DNA from: Emcibacter nanhaiensis
GTDB taxonomy: Bacteria; Pseudomonadota; Alphaproteobacteria; Sphingomonadales; Emcibacteraceae
Direction of reading: 5' to 3'
Length of the DNA: 64,000 nucleotides
Assembly (NCBI RefSeq): GCF_006385175.1
Contig: NZ_VFIY01000014.1
Span: 246,081-310,080, forward strand
The position numbers and the translations under genes are program-made. The stretch's first letter is position 1. The number at the start of each line of letters is the position of its first letter. The notes beneath the pieces are model-generated. The model was given only the letters and a program-made list of their open reading frames with translations. It was not told the DNA's origin and searched no databases. Positions 41,257 to 51,384 of the stretch are shown here, in pieces.

Positions 41257-43170
41257 ATGAGAACGGCTGTCCTGAGTATCCTCACCTCCCTGTGTGTCCT
41301 GTCGGCCGGACCGGCCACTGCCCAGGATGCCGCCGAGGCGCCGCTGGCGACCCCGCAGTTGAGCCCCATCGAAACCGGCAGCGACCTTGATGTGATCGAA
41401 GAAACGGCGGCAGAAACAGAAACACCCGTGCAATTGGTTGATCTCGCACCCCTGAGCAACGAGGATGTTTCCCTGTATCAGGAAATTTTTGAGCTGCAGC
41501 GCGACGGCAACTGGGACAAGGCGGACCGGCTGATCAGGAAACTGGATAACGACATCCTGATGGGGCATGTGCTCTATGAACGCTATATGCATCCCACGGC
41601 CTATACCTCCCGCTACCGGGAACTGGCGAACTGGATGCTGAAATATCCCGATCATCCCGGTGCCAAGCGCATTTATGATCTGGCGGTCAAAAAGAATGGC
41701 GGCAAAAACAGACGGCTGCATAAACCTGTGCCCCTGCTGGCCGCGTCCTTTCCGGCCGACAAGCCATTGACGGCCAATGTCGCCCCGCCGGAACCGGCCC
41801 CGGCTGCGGAAACTCTTGACCCCACCGCCCCGCAGCCGAACGCAAAACGCAGCAAGGCGGAACGTGTCGAAATCGCCAACCTCAAGAAACGCATTCGCCG
41901 CTACCTGCGAAGACAGAATGCAGAGCGGGCAGAGAAAAGGCTGTGGGCCTTTGAACGGCTCAACCTGCTGACCCGGGAAGAGTTCAGTGACCTGTTGACC
42001 GATATCGCCCAGAGTTATTATTTCAAGAACCAAGACGAAAAAGCCTATGCCCTGGCGCTGATTGCGTCCGACAACCTCCGGGAAAAAGCCTCCCAGGCGG
42101 ACTGGGTGGCCGGCCTTGCCGCCTGGCGGCTGGGCGACTGTGTACGGGCCGCCGATCATTTTGAGAAGGTTGCCTTTTCGCCGGTGGCCGGCGACTGGGT
42201 GGCCTCCGCCGGCGCGTACTGGGGCGCGCGGGCCAACACGGTCTGCCGCCAGCCGGAACGGGTCCGCCCGCTGCTGGCCCATGCGGCAAAATTCAACCGC
42301 ACCTTTTACGGCCTGATTGCCGAATACCAGCTTGGTCAGACACCCGCGCTCAACTGGAACCAGCCGGAGTTCAATCCCGAGCTTTTTGCGAATATCAGCT
42401 CACTGGGCAACGTCCAGCGGGCCATTGCCCTGGCCCAGGTTAAAAAGACCATGGCCGCCGACATGGAACTGTCGGACGCCTGGCGGCGCACCTCCGGCGA
42501 CAAGCACGCCGCCCTCCTCGGCCTGGCCAGCACCCTGGGCCTGGCCGGCACCCAATTGAAAATCGGCAAGATTGAAGAACAAAAACGCCTTGCCGCCCTG
42601 GACAGCACGCTTTATCCCCTGCCCGACATGGAGCCGGAAGGCGGCTTTGTGCTTGACCGGGCGCTATTGTTCGCCATCGTGCGCCAGGAAAGCGAATTCA
42701 ACAGCTGGGCCAAAAGCTCGGTCGGCGCCCGCGGCATCATGCAGGTCATGCCCCGCACGGCAAGCTATATTGCCCGCGACCGCTCCCTGCGCTCGAGTTC
42801 CCGCATCAAGCTGGACGACCCGCGTTACAATATGGCGCTGGGCCAGAAATATCTGGTGGATATGATGTCGCCTGACTATGCCGATGGTGACCTGTTCAAA
42901 ACGCTGACCGCCTACAATGCGGGCCCCGGCAACCTGCGCAAATGGATGCGGAAAACCAATTTCCAGGATGATCCCCTGTTGTATATCGAGAGCATTCCGG
43001 CCCGGGAGACCCGGCACTATATCGAAAAGGTGCTCAGCAACTACTGGATTTACCGCATGAGGTTCGGGCAGGACACCCCCTCTCTGAAAGATATTGCTTC
43101 CGGCGACTGGCCGCTGTATCAACAGCAGGAAGACCACAAAGCCGAAAGACAGAGACATGCCCGCCGATAA
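41257..43170 (+). CDS. soluble lytic murein transglycosylase
   Basis: The 637-residue protein starts with a signal peptide (RTAVLSILTSLCVLSAGPATAQ), continues with a long alpha-helical superhelical region (about 60-450; ALIASDNLREKASQADWVAG) and ends with the SLT lytic domain: LFAIVRQESEFNSWAKSSVG with the catalytic glutamate near residue 478, ARGIMQVMPRTASYIARDRS and TLTAYNAGPGNLRKWMRKTN. It cleaves the glycan chain of peptidoglycan in the periplasm with formation of 1,6-anhydro ends. It begins three bases after the UDG gene and overlaps moaB by 14 bases. Confidence 0.93.
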   Translation: MRTAVLSILTSLCVLSAGPATAQDAAEAPLATPQLSPIETGSDLDVIEETAAETETPVQLVDLAPLSNEDVSLYQEIFELQRDGNWDKADRLIRKLDNDILMGHVLYERYMHPTAYTSRYRELANWMLKYPDHPGAKRIYDLAVKKNGGKNRRLHKPVPLLAASFPADKPLTANVAPPEPAPAAETLDPTAPQPNAKRSKAERVEIANLKKRIRRYLRRQNAERAEKRLWAFERLNLLTREEFSDLLTDIAQSYYFKNQDEKAYALALIASDNLREKASQADWVAGLAAWRLGDCVRAADHFEKVAFSPVAGDWVASAGAYWGARANTVCRQPERVRPLLAHAAKFNRTFYGLIAEYQLGQTPALNWNQPEFNPELFANISSLGNVQRAIALAQVKKTMAADMELSDAWRRTSGDKHAALLGLASTLGLAGTQLKIGKIEEQKRLAALDSTLYPLPDMEPEGGFVLDRALLFAIVRQESEFNSWAKSSVGARGIMQVMPRTASYIARDRSLRSSSRIKLDDPRYNMALGQKYLVDMMSPDYADGDLFKTLTAYNAGPGNLRKWMRKTNFQDDPLLYIESIPARETRHYIEKVLSNYWIYRMRFGQDTPSLKDIASGDWPLYQQQEDHKAERQRHARR

Positions 43171-43678
43171 CGACTTCATTCCGCTGAATATCGCCATTCT
43201 GACCGTTTCCGACAGCCGTACCCTCGAGACCGATACCTCGGGCCAGCTGCTGGTGGACCGGCTGACCGAAGCCGGACACAGGCTGGCCGATCGGGCGCTG
43301 CTGCCCGACGACAGGGCGATCCTGACAGAGCAGTTCAAAAAATGGATTGACGACGACGACATTCAGGTGGTGATTTCCACCGGCGGTACCGGCCTGACCG
43401 GCCGGGACATCACCCCCGAAGTGCTGACCCCGTTGTTTGACAAGGAAATCCCCGGCTTCGGCGAGCTGTTCCGCATGATCAGCTTCAAATTTATCGGCAC
43501 CAGCACCCTGCAGTCCCGTGCCCTGGGTGGCATTGCCAACGGCACCTACCTGTTCGCCCTGCCGGGCTCCACCGGCGCCTGCAAGGACGGCTGGGACAAT
43601 ATTCTGCAGGAACAGCTGGACGCCCGCCACGGCCCCTGCAATTTCGTCGGCATCATGGGACGCCTGAAGGAACAGTGA
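43157..43678 (+). CDS. moaB: molybdenum cofactor biosynthesis protein B
   Basis: The ATG at 43157 gives 173 residues and overlaps the slt stop by 14 bases; a longer frame would run deep into slt. The MoaB/MogA (MPT-binding) signature is present: NIAILTVSDSRTLETDTSGQ at the start, VVISTGGTGLTGRDITPEVL (about 77-96), FGELFRMISFKFIGTSTLQS and YLFALPGSTGACKDGWDNIL. MoaB/MogA proteins adenylylate molybdopterin before molybdenum insertion. It converges with the diguanylate cyclase gene six bases away. Confidence 0.93.
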   Translation: MPADNDFIPLNIAILTVSDSRTLETDTSGQLLVDRLTEAGHRLADRALLPDDRAILTEQFKKWIDDDDIQVVISTGGTGLTGRDITPEVLTPLFDKEIPGFGELFRMISFKFIGTSTLQSRALGGIANGTYLFALPGSTGACKDGWDNILQEQLDARHGPCNFVGIMGRLKEQ

Positions 43679-43684
43679 TCCCGA

Positions 43685-44665
43685 TCAGGCCGCGACCTTG
43701 TTGCGGCCGGCTTCCTTGGCCCGGTACAGGGCCTTGTCCGCTTTTTCCAGGAATTTCTCCAGCGTGTCGGTGCCGGAATCCTGCTCCGCCACACCGATAC
43801 TGACGGTCATTTTCACTTCTTCCTCGCGGGCCGGCACGGATCTCGCCCGGATCGCCTCCAGTGTGCGCTGCATCACCTTGGCCGCCTCTTCCTCACCCGC
43901 GCCGGGCATGACGGCAACGAATTCATCCCCGCCATAACGGTAAATCTTGTCCGTATCGCGAATATTGTCTTTCAGCCCGCTTGCGACCATTTTCAGGACC
44001 CGGTCCCCGACCACATGACCATAGGTGTCGTTGATGACCTTGAAATGATCCAGGTCCACAATGGCGATGCTAACCGGGACAGTCTTCTCCCCGAAATTCT
44101 TGAGGTGCTTGTCCATTTCCTCGAGAAAAGCAGCCCTGTTGCCCGTTTCTGTCAACGGATCCATCTGAAACAGCCGGCGCTGATTTTCCTTCTCATGGTC
44201 CCGGTAGGCATTGCTGGCACATTCCAGATCCATGAAAGTAACCTTCTGGATCGCCATCATGCCGTGCAGCAGCAATGTTGGATTGTCGATATATTCGCTG
44301 ACCAGGTGCTGTGTCAGATACCCCAGCACCCGGTGATAGGCGGATGAAAAGTCCGTCAGGTTGACGCCATGGTTCCAGTGCGCTTGTCCGATCCTCTCCG
44401 CCGCATTGAAATAGTTATGCCCATAGTTGCCGCTGAGCACATAATTGATCCAGTGCTTTTTCTGGGCCATTCGCGCCCTGACCCGCACATTCTCGTCCTC
44501 GAGAATTAGAGAGGTCCGCTCGTTCTCCATCAGATCTACATAGAATTTATCCAGAACGTCATCGAGGACCGAGGTCAGGAAAGGATATATCTCGGCCAAT
44601 GTCTCCAGGGTTTCATCATCAATACCGTACCCGGAAAGTTTGTCACGCGTTTTAAAAATACTCAC
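43685..44665 (-). CDS. globin-coupled-sensor diguanylate cyclase
   Basis: The 326-residue protein has an N-terminal globin domain (about residues 12-150) with ERIGQAHWNHGVNLTDF, where His96 stands at the proximal heme position of globin-coupled sensors, and a C-terminal GGDEF domain (about 165-326). The active site reads GGDEF at 245-249 and an inhibitory I-site RDTD (Arg236-Asp239) lies five residues earlier, so it should make cyclic di-GMP and be inhibited by it. No membrane segment is seen. It probably links oxygen (or NO/CO) to c-di-GMP and so to motility or biofilm. Its gene diverges from the radical SAM gene. Confidence 0.88.
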   Translation of the reverse strand: MSIFKTRDKLSGYGIDDETLETLAEIYPFLTSVLDDVLDKFYVDLMENERTSLILEDENVRVRARMAQKKHWINYVLSGNYGHNYFNAAERIGQAHWNHGVNLTDFSSAYHRVLGYLTQHLVSEYIDNPTLLLHGMMAIQKVTFMDLECASNAYRDHEKENQRRLFQMDPLTETGNRAAFLEEMDKHLKNFGEKTVPVSIAIVDLDHFKVINDTYGHVVGDRVLKMVASGLKDNIRDTDKIYRYGGDEFVAVMPGAGEEEAAKVMQRTLEAIRARSVPAREEEVKMTVSIGVAEQDSGTDTLEKFLEKADKALYRAKEAGRNKVAA

Positions 44666-44801
44666 TTACTACCCTCTTAAACCATGGTCCGATACGCGGG
44701 CCAATGCGCTGTCCCTGTTTATCTTTTTCCATATATTACCATCAAATAATCTTATTGTCCTGAACTATATCCCCCTTTTTCTGGTGTAGATTCGATTAAA
44801 T

Positions 44802-44816
44802 GTTCTCCTTTTGTTC
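44802..44816. promoter_or_regulatory. LexA (SOS) box before the radical SAM gene
   Basis: GTTC at 44802-44805 and GTTC at 44813-44816 are seven bases apart, the same direct repeat as in front of imuA, and even the spacer is similarly T-rich. It ends 21 bases before the ATG at 44838, so LexA would block that gene. Confidence 0.8.
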
Positions 44817-44837
44817 TTTTTGAGCTATACTCACCCC

Positions 44838-45941
44838 ATGACTCGGCCCTTCACAGAAAATGATATTATTCCCCCTGAATTCCGGCGCGGCCGCGGCGCG
44901 CGCAGCCGGGAGACCGGCCGGTTCGAGGCGCAAAAACGCGAAAGGATAGACGACGGCTGGGGCAGTCTGGAGCAGGAGATGGAGCCGGTGCGCACCTTCC
45001 TGATGCCGGACAAGTCCAAAAGCGTGATCACCCGCAATACATCGCCGGACATTCCGTTTCGCCAGGGGCTCAACCCCTACCGGGGCTGCGAACACGGCTG
45101 CATTTATTGTTATGCCCGGCCAAGCCACACCTATCTCGGCTTTTCCGCCGGGCTCGATTTTGAAACCCGGCTGATGGTCAAATATGATGCCGCCAGGGTG
45201 CTGGAGCAGGAATTCCGCCACAAGAACTATAAACCCGACCTGATCGTGATGGGCGGCAACACGGATATCTACCAGCCCATCGAGAAAAAGCTGAAAATCA
45301 CCCGGCAACTCCTGAAGGTTTTTGACAGGTTCAATCACCCGGTGGGCCTGATCACCAAATCGGCCCTGGTCACGCGGGACATCGATATCCTCAAGAGGCT
45401 GGCCAGGAAACGGCTGGTGCGGGTTTATATTTCCGTCACCACGCTGGATTACCGGCTGGCCCGCAATATGGAACCCCGGGCCAGCACGCCGCAAAAGCGC
45501 CTGGACGCCATCCGCGACCTGGCCAAAGCCGGCATTCCCGTCGGCGTCATGGCGGCGCCGGTGATCCCCTCCCTGACCGACCATGAACTGGAAAATATCC
45601 TCGCTGCCGCCCGTGCCGCCGGGGCGCGGAGCGCCGGTTACATCATGCTGCGCCTGCCGCTGGAAATCAAAAAGCTGTTCCGCGAATGGCTGGAGGAAGA
45701 AGCGCCGGACCGGGCCCGGCGGATCATCCACCTGCTGCAGGAGATGCATGGCGGCAAGGACTATTCCTCCAGCTACAGTGAGCGCATGCGCGGCAGCGGC
45801 CCCTATGCGGACCTGGTCGCCCAGCGCTTTAAGAAATGCTGTTTCCGCCTCGGCCTCAACCAGAGGACGGCAGAAGACGAGCTGACCCTGGACCTGTTCC
45901 AGCCGCCGCTGGATGACGGCACCCAGATGAGCCTGTTCTAA
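44838..45941 (+). CDS. PA0069-family radical SAM protein (SplB-related)
   Basis: The ATG at 44838 gives 367 residues. The radical SAM cysteines occur in NPYRGCEHGCIYCYARPSH (C-x3-C-x2-C, about residues 82-89), followed by a family-typical run with VMGGNTDIYQPIEKKLKITR, TKSALVTRDIDILKRLA, SVTTLDYRLARNMEPRASTP and SERMRGSGPYADLVAQRFKK. This matches the PA0069/COG1533 group related to spore photoproduct lyase, whose reaction is not established. A LexA box just upstream suggests a DNA-damage role. The gene is monocistronic and followed by the autotransporter region. Confidence 0.9.
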   Translation: MTRPFTENDIIPPEFRRGRGARSRETGRFEAQKRERIDDGWGSLEQEMEPVRTFLMPDKSKSVITRNTSPDIPFRQGLNPYRGCEHGCIYCYARPSHTYLGFSAGLDFETRLMVKYDAARVLEQEFRHKNYKPDLIVMGGNTDIYQPIEKKLKITRQLLKVFDRFNHPVGLITKSALVTRDIDILKRLARKRLVRVYISVTTLDYRLARNMEPRASTPQKRLDAIRDLAKAGIPVGVMAAPVIPSLTDHELENILAAARAAGARSAGYIMLRLPLEIKKLFREWLEEEAPDRARRIIHLLQEMHGGKDYSSSYSERMRGSGPYADLVAQRFKKCCFRLGLNQRTAEDELTLDLFQPPLDDGTQMSLF

Positions 45942-45966
45942 AAAATTCCAGAATTATCTCTTTTTT

Positions 45967-45985
45967 GCGAATGAAAATCATCTCT
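45967..45985. promoter_or_regulatory. Fur-like site upstream of the autotransporter
   Basis: GCGAATGAAAATCATCTCT contains AATGAAAATCATC, close to the AATGATAATCATT core of Fur boxes. It lies 80 bases before the autotransporter ATG at 46066. It is a weaker match than the one at 11993. Confidence 0.4.
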
Positions 45986-46065
45986 GCTGCGTATCAAGGA
46001 GATGTGCGTGGAGGGGGTTTGATGATCCTGCCTATCCCGGGATCCTTAAATCATAAGAAAAGCGC

Positions 46066-49000
46066 ATGAAAAAAAAGAGCACAACAGGCGGGACCTTTTT
46101 ACTTAAACACAACACCTTGGTCATTCTTTCCACCGGCCTGGTCGCCGGTATCCTTCCCCCGCAAATTCTGCTGGCGGACGACCTGACCATTGACGAAACC
46201 CTGGACAGCCAGGTCAGAACGTCCGAGGCAAGCGGCGGGACAGCGGGCGATATTACCATCGAAAGCGGCGGCATCTCCGTCGATGACGGGACGGCGCTCG
46301 TTGTCGATTCCTCCAACAGCCTGGAGAACGAAGGCACCCTCGACACGGATGGCTGGGAAGACGCCACCGGTCTTCATATTGACACCAGCGGCGGCGACAT
46401 TGCCGGTACCATCGCCAACAATGGCGCCATTACGTCCTCCTATCGCACCGATGAAGATGAAGATGACGTCTATGAATATGGTGAGAATAATTTCGGCCTC
46501 CTGCTGGAGGGCACCGGCACCTTCACCGGCGACATCACCCATGACAATACCGCGGCCATCACCGTGTACGGCAAAAATTCCGCCGGCATCTCCCTGCGTG
46601 CGGACATGGTCGGCGACCTGACCGTCAATTCCGCCACGGTTTACGGGGAAAATTCCAATGCGGTGGAACTGCTGTCGGACCTTGACGGGAATATTTCCAT
46701 AACCGGCAGCCTGACCGCCCAGCAGGCCGGCAGCCACGGCTATTACCAGGAGGGCAATGTCACGGGTGGCCTGTATAACCTGGGCACCCTGACCACCGGG
46801 ACCGGCATTACCAGCGTCTATGACGATGACGCGGAAGAATATGTCGCCGTCCCCGCCGTTGCCGGCATTGCCTCGCTGCGTATCAGCGGCAATCTGGGGG
46901 CGGGCCTGGTCAATGATCGCCTGTTCTATAATGACGAAGGCACCCAGGTGACGCTGGAGGACGACGATGACCCGGATGACTACAGCACCGACAACAGCTA
47001 TCTTACCGCTTACGGCGGCGGCTACGCCCTGCTGATTTCCCCGGAAAAACTCTATAGCGACAGCTGGACCGATATCACCGTCGGCGGCGCCACCGCCTAT
47101 GACAGGACCTATTCGGTCATGAACTATGGCCAGATCACCGCGAGCGGCCTCAACGCGGAGCAGGAAACCGTCGCTATCCGCATTGCGGGGGCAGAACAGG
47201 ACGGCACCCTCTATCGCGCCACCCTGACTGACGGCTTTTACAATGGCGCCTGGGGCGAAATCACCTCCACCGCGGTGGATGCCACTTCAACCGCCATGAG
47301 TATCGGTGAAGGCGCCTCCCTCTCCACCATCACCAATGACGGCCTGATCGAAGTCTATACAGAGCGCTCGGAAGATGATGATGACGAACCGGTCGGTGAT
47401 GGCGGCAACGCTTACGGTATTGTCATTGACGAGGGGGCGACCGTTACGGATATCACCAACAGCGGCACCCTCTATGTGGAGGCCGACGGTCTGGACACCA
47501 ACGCCTACGGCATTGTCGATTACTCCGGGTCAGTCAGCACATTCACCAACAGCGGCCTGGTCTATCCGGTTCTTGGCGAGGACAATGCCGGCGAAATCCT
47601 CGCCCTCGACTTTTCCGCCAATACAACCGGTATCGACTTTGCCAACAGTGGTTATATCCATGGTGACGTCCTGCTGGGAAGCGGCACCAACAATATCAAT
47701 CTCACGGGCGGCAGCATCTACGGCACCCTCTATCTGTATGGCGGCACCTCCATCCTGAACATGAGCGGCGGCGCAACCCTGACACGGGGGATCTATTCCG
47801 CCAACGGCCAGCTCGACATTTCCATCACCGACAATGCCGTGCTTACCGTACCTTCCAGCACCACCCTTGATGCCAATGATATTACCGTCAGCAACAGCGG
47901 CGAACTCAGGATTGCCATTGACGGGATTTCGGGGAAGACCGGCATGGTCAATGCCGCCGGCACGGTAACCTTTGAAAGCGGCAGCACCCTGACCACCGAG
48001 CTGGAAAGCCTTGTCGCGACAGAGGAGAGTTTCACGGTCCTCTCCGCCGGCAGCCTGGATATCGCCGACGATGATATTCTGTCGCTGGTTGGCATCCAGC
48101 CCTTCATCTATGACGTCACCACCAGCGTCACGGACACTGACCTGAGCCTGACCCTGCGCCGCAAATCAGCCACAGAACTCGGCCTCGACAACAATACCGG
48201 CGCCCTGTATGAGGGCTCGGTCGCCGCCCTGCTTGATGATGACGAGTTGGCCAATGCCCTGGGCAACCTGACCACCGAAGAGGAATTCGTGAATGCCTAC
48301 CGGCAGCTGATGCCGAATTCCCTGAGCCTGGCCACCCGGCAGGCGGCGATCATGTCCGGTAGTCTGGTCCAGGGGGCGATCTCCGGCCACCTGAACAACC
48401 TGCGTGACCTTCAGAGCAAGCCAACCAACCTCAAATCCCCGAAAGGCGTCTGGCTGCAGGAAAGCGGTACGATCTATGACCAAAAGTCTGCTCCCGCCTA
48501 CAAGGGATTTGACGGCTACTCCTTTGGCATTGCCGCCGGGTTCGACATGGCGGCCACCGAAAAAGGTGTCATCGGCATTGGCCTTTCGCGCCACTGGTCT
48601 GAATTCGATATTGTTGAGGGGGGCAGCGAACCGCTGATTTCCAGAACCAGCCTGGGCACGCTCTATACCTCCTGGCTGTTTGATGATTTCTATCTGCAGG
48701 GCAATATCTCCGGGGGATATGTCACCTTTGACAGTGAGAGAACAGTAGAGATCGATGATGTGGAAAGAAGTGCCGGCGCCGAGTGGGACGGCTACCAGCT
48801 CGGCGCCAATCTCGGGGCCGGCTATCTCTTAACTCTCGGAGACTTCTCCCTCCGTCCCGAGGCTTCACTCAACTATCTGACCCTGCATGAAAACGGCTAT
48901 ACGGAAACCGAAGGCGGCAACGCCGTCAACCTGACAGTGAGCGAACACGACAGCTCCTCACTCACCGGCGCCCTGAAAGGGTCCCTGTTGTGGACCAAAG

Positions 49001-49284
49001 AATTCAGCTACCTGGATGAAGTATACGGCAAACTGGTGATCGACCTGCACGGTGCCTGGCAGCATGAATTCAAAACCGATCCGCTCAGTTTTGAGGCCTC
49101 GTTCACCGATTATGGCGACAGTTTCACCCTGACCGGCGACCGGCTTGCCGCCGACAGTTACCTGGCGGGCGGCGGGTTCTCCTATACCACCAGCTTCACG
49201 ACCCTGTCGCTGCAGTATGACCTGGAGAAAAAAGAAGGGTATACGGGCCACTCCGCCAGCCTGACCTACCGGTTCAGGTTCTGA
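46066..49284 (+). CDS. autotransporter (type Va secretion) outer-membrane protein
   Basis: The 1,072-residue protein begins with a long basic signal peptide (to about residue 38, ILLADD). The passenger (about 40-780) is rich in Gly, Ser, Thr, Asp and short repeats such as TNSGTLYVEADGLDTNAYGI and LTGGSIYGTLYLYGGTSIL, as in parallel beta-helices; it is notably acidic (runs such as DEDEDDVYEYGE). The C-terminal autotransporter barrel starts near 790 (KGVWLQESGTIYDQKSAPAY) and ends YRFRF with terminal Phe. It would export its passenger to the cell surface; adhesion is a common role but unproven. A Fur-like site precedes it. Confidence 0.9.
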   Translation: MKKKSTTGGTFLLKHNTLVILSTGLVAGILPPQILLADDLTIDETLDSQVRTSEASGGTAGDITIESGGISVDDGTALVVDSSNSLENEGTLDTDGWEDATGLHIDTSGGDIAGTIANNGAITSSYRTDEDEDDVYEYGENNFGLLLEGTGTFTGDITHDNTAAITVYGKNSAGISLRADMVGDLTVNSATVYGENSNAVELLSDLDGNISITGSLTAQQAGSHGYYQEGNVTGGLYNLGTLTTGTGITSVYDDDAEEYVAVPAVAGIASLRISGNLGAGLVNDRLFYNDEGTQVTLEDDDDPDDYSTDNSYLTAYGGGYALLISPEKLYSDSWTDITVGGATAYDRTYSVMNYGQITASGLNAEQETVAIRIAGAEQDGTLYRATLTDGFYNGAWGEITSTAVDATSTAMSIGEGASLSTITNDGLIEVYTERSEDDDDEPVGDGGNAYGIVIDEGATVTDITNSGTLYVEADGLDTNAYGIVDYSGSVSTFTNSGLVYPVLGEDNAGEILALDFSANTTGIDFANSGYIHGDVLLGSGTNNINLTGGSIYGTLYLYGGTSILNMSGGATLTRGIYSANGQLDISITDNAVLTVPSSTTLDANDITVSNSGELRIAIDGISGKTGMVNAAGTVTFESGSTLTTELESLVATEESFTVLSAGSLDIADDDILSLVGIQPFIYDVTTSVTDTDLSLTLRRKSATELGLDNNTGALYEGSVAALLDDDELANALGNLTTEEEFVNAYRQLMPNSLSLATRQAAIMSGSLVQGAISGHLNNLRDLQSKPTNLKSPKGVWLQESGTIYDQKSAPAYKGFDGYSFGIAAGFDMAATEKGVIGIGLSRHWSEFDIVEGGSEPLISRTSLGTLYTSWLFDDFYLQGNISGGYVTFDSERTVEIDDVERSAGAEWDGYQLGANLGAGYLLTLGDFSLRPEASLNYLTLHENGYTETEGGNAVNLTVSEHDSSSLTGALKGSLLWTKEFSYLDEVYGKLVIDLHGAWQHEFKTDPLSFEASFTDYGDSFTLTGDRLAADSYLAGGGFSYTTSFTTLSLQYDLEKKEGYTGHSASLTYRFRF

Positions 49285-49352
49285 CGGCAATAACTTGACA
49301 TCAATGACAGTCATCCTCTAAGGCTTGTTCAAGCCAAAGGGGATGACCAGCT

Positions 49353-49981
49353 ATGTCCGGCAATCGCCAGAAAGACCTATTCAAACCCGAACCGACCGGT
49401 CCGGACTTCAGCCTTGAACTGCAGGCGGGCGGCATTGTCTGCGGCGTCGATGAAGTCGGCCGCGGCCCGCTGGCCGGCCCGGTGGTGGCGGCCGCCGTGA
49501 TCCTGGATCCGGACAATATTCCCGACGGCCTCAATGATTCAAAAAAGCTGAGCGCGCGCAAACGTGAACGGCTCTATGAGGAAATCACCGCAAGTTGTTG
49601 TTTTGCCTTCGGGGAAGCCAGCGTCGAGGAAATTGACGAGCTGAATATCCTGCGCGCCAGCCTGCTGGCCATGCAGCGGGCGGTGCTAAATCTGCCCCGA
49701 AAACCCGATCACGCCCTGGTCGACGGCAACCAGATGCCGGACCTGATTTGCCCCGCGTCGTGTGTCATAAAAGGCGATGCCAGGTCATTTTCCATCGCTG
49801 CGGCCTCCATAATCGCAAAAGTAAAACGAGATTTTTTCATGAAAAAACTCGCCGAAAATTACCCGGAATACGGTTGGGAGCGGAACGCAGGATATGGTAC
49901 CCGGCAACATATGGACGCACTAGAGCTTGTAGGCGCGAGTCCTTTTCATCGCAAATCCTTCGCGCCAATTCGTGACCTAAT

Positions 49982-50009
<28 letters not shown>
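49353..50009 (+). CDS. rnhB: ribonuclease HII
   Basis: The 218-residue protein has the catalytic start [20 protein letters not shown] (Asp-Glu pair near residues 31-32), further acidic sites in [12 protein letters not shown] and the C-terminal [20 protein letters not shown] typical of RNase HII. It removes ribonucleotides from DNA and the RNA of RNA/DNA hybrids. It sits directly upstream of ccrM, the same order seen in many alphaproteobacteria, separated by 55 bases with a cluster of GANTC sites. Confidence 0.95.
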
Positions 50010-51228
<1,219 letters not shown>

Positions 51229-51260
51229 AATAATAACAACTATAATCTCCGGTAAAAACT

Positions 51261-51291
51261 AGCTCGCCGCCTGCCCGACGGCGAGCTATTT
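51261..51291 (+). terminator. rho-independent terminator after ccrM
   Basis: AGCTCGCCG (51261-51269) pairs with CGGCGAGCT (51279-51287) around a nine-base loop, followed by ATTTTATTTTA. It ends the ccrM transcript 33 bases after its stop. Confidence 0.85.
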
Positions 51292-51384
51292 TATTTTATC
51301 GCAATTACACCAATAGCGATCCTAATATTATCTTTTTTTAATACATATTTAAGACCAATTCCCGTATTCTACCGGCGATACATT

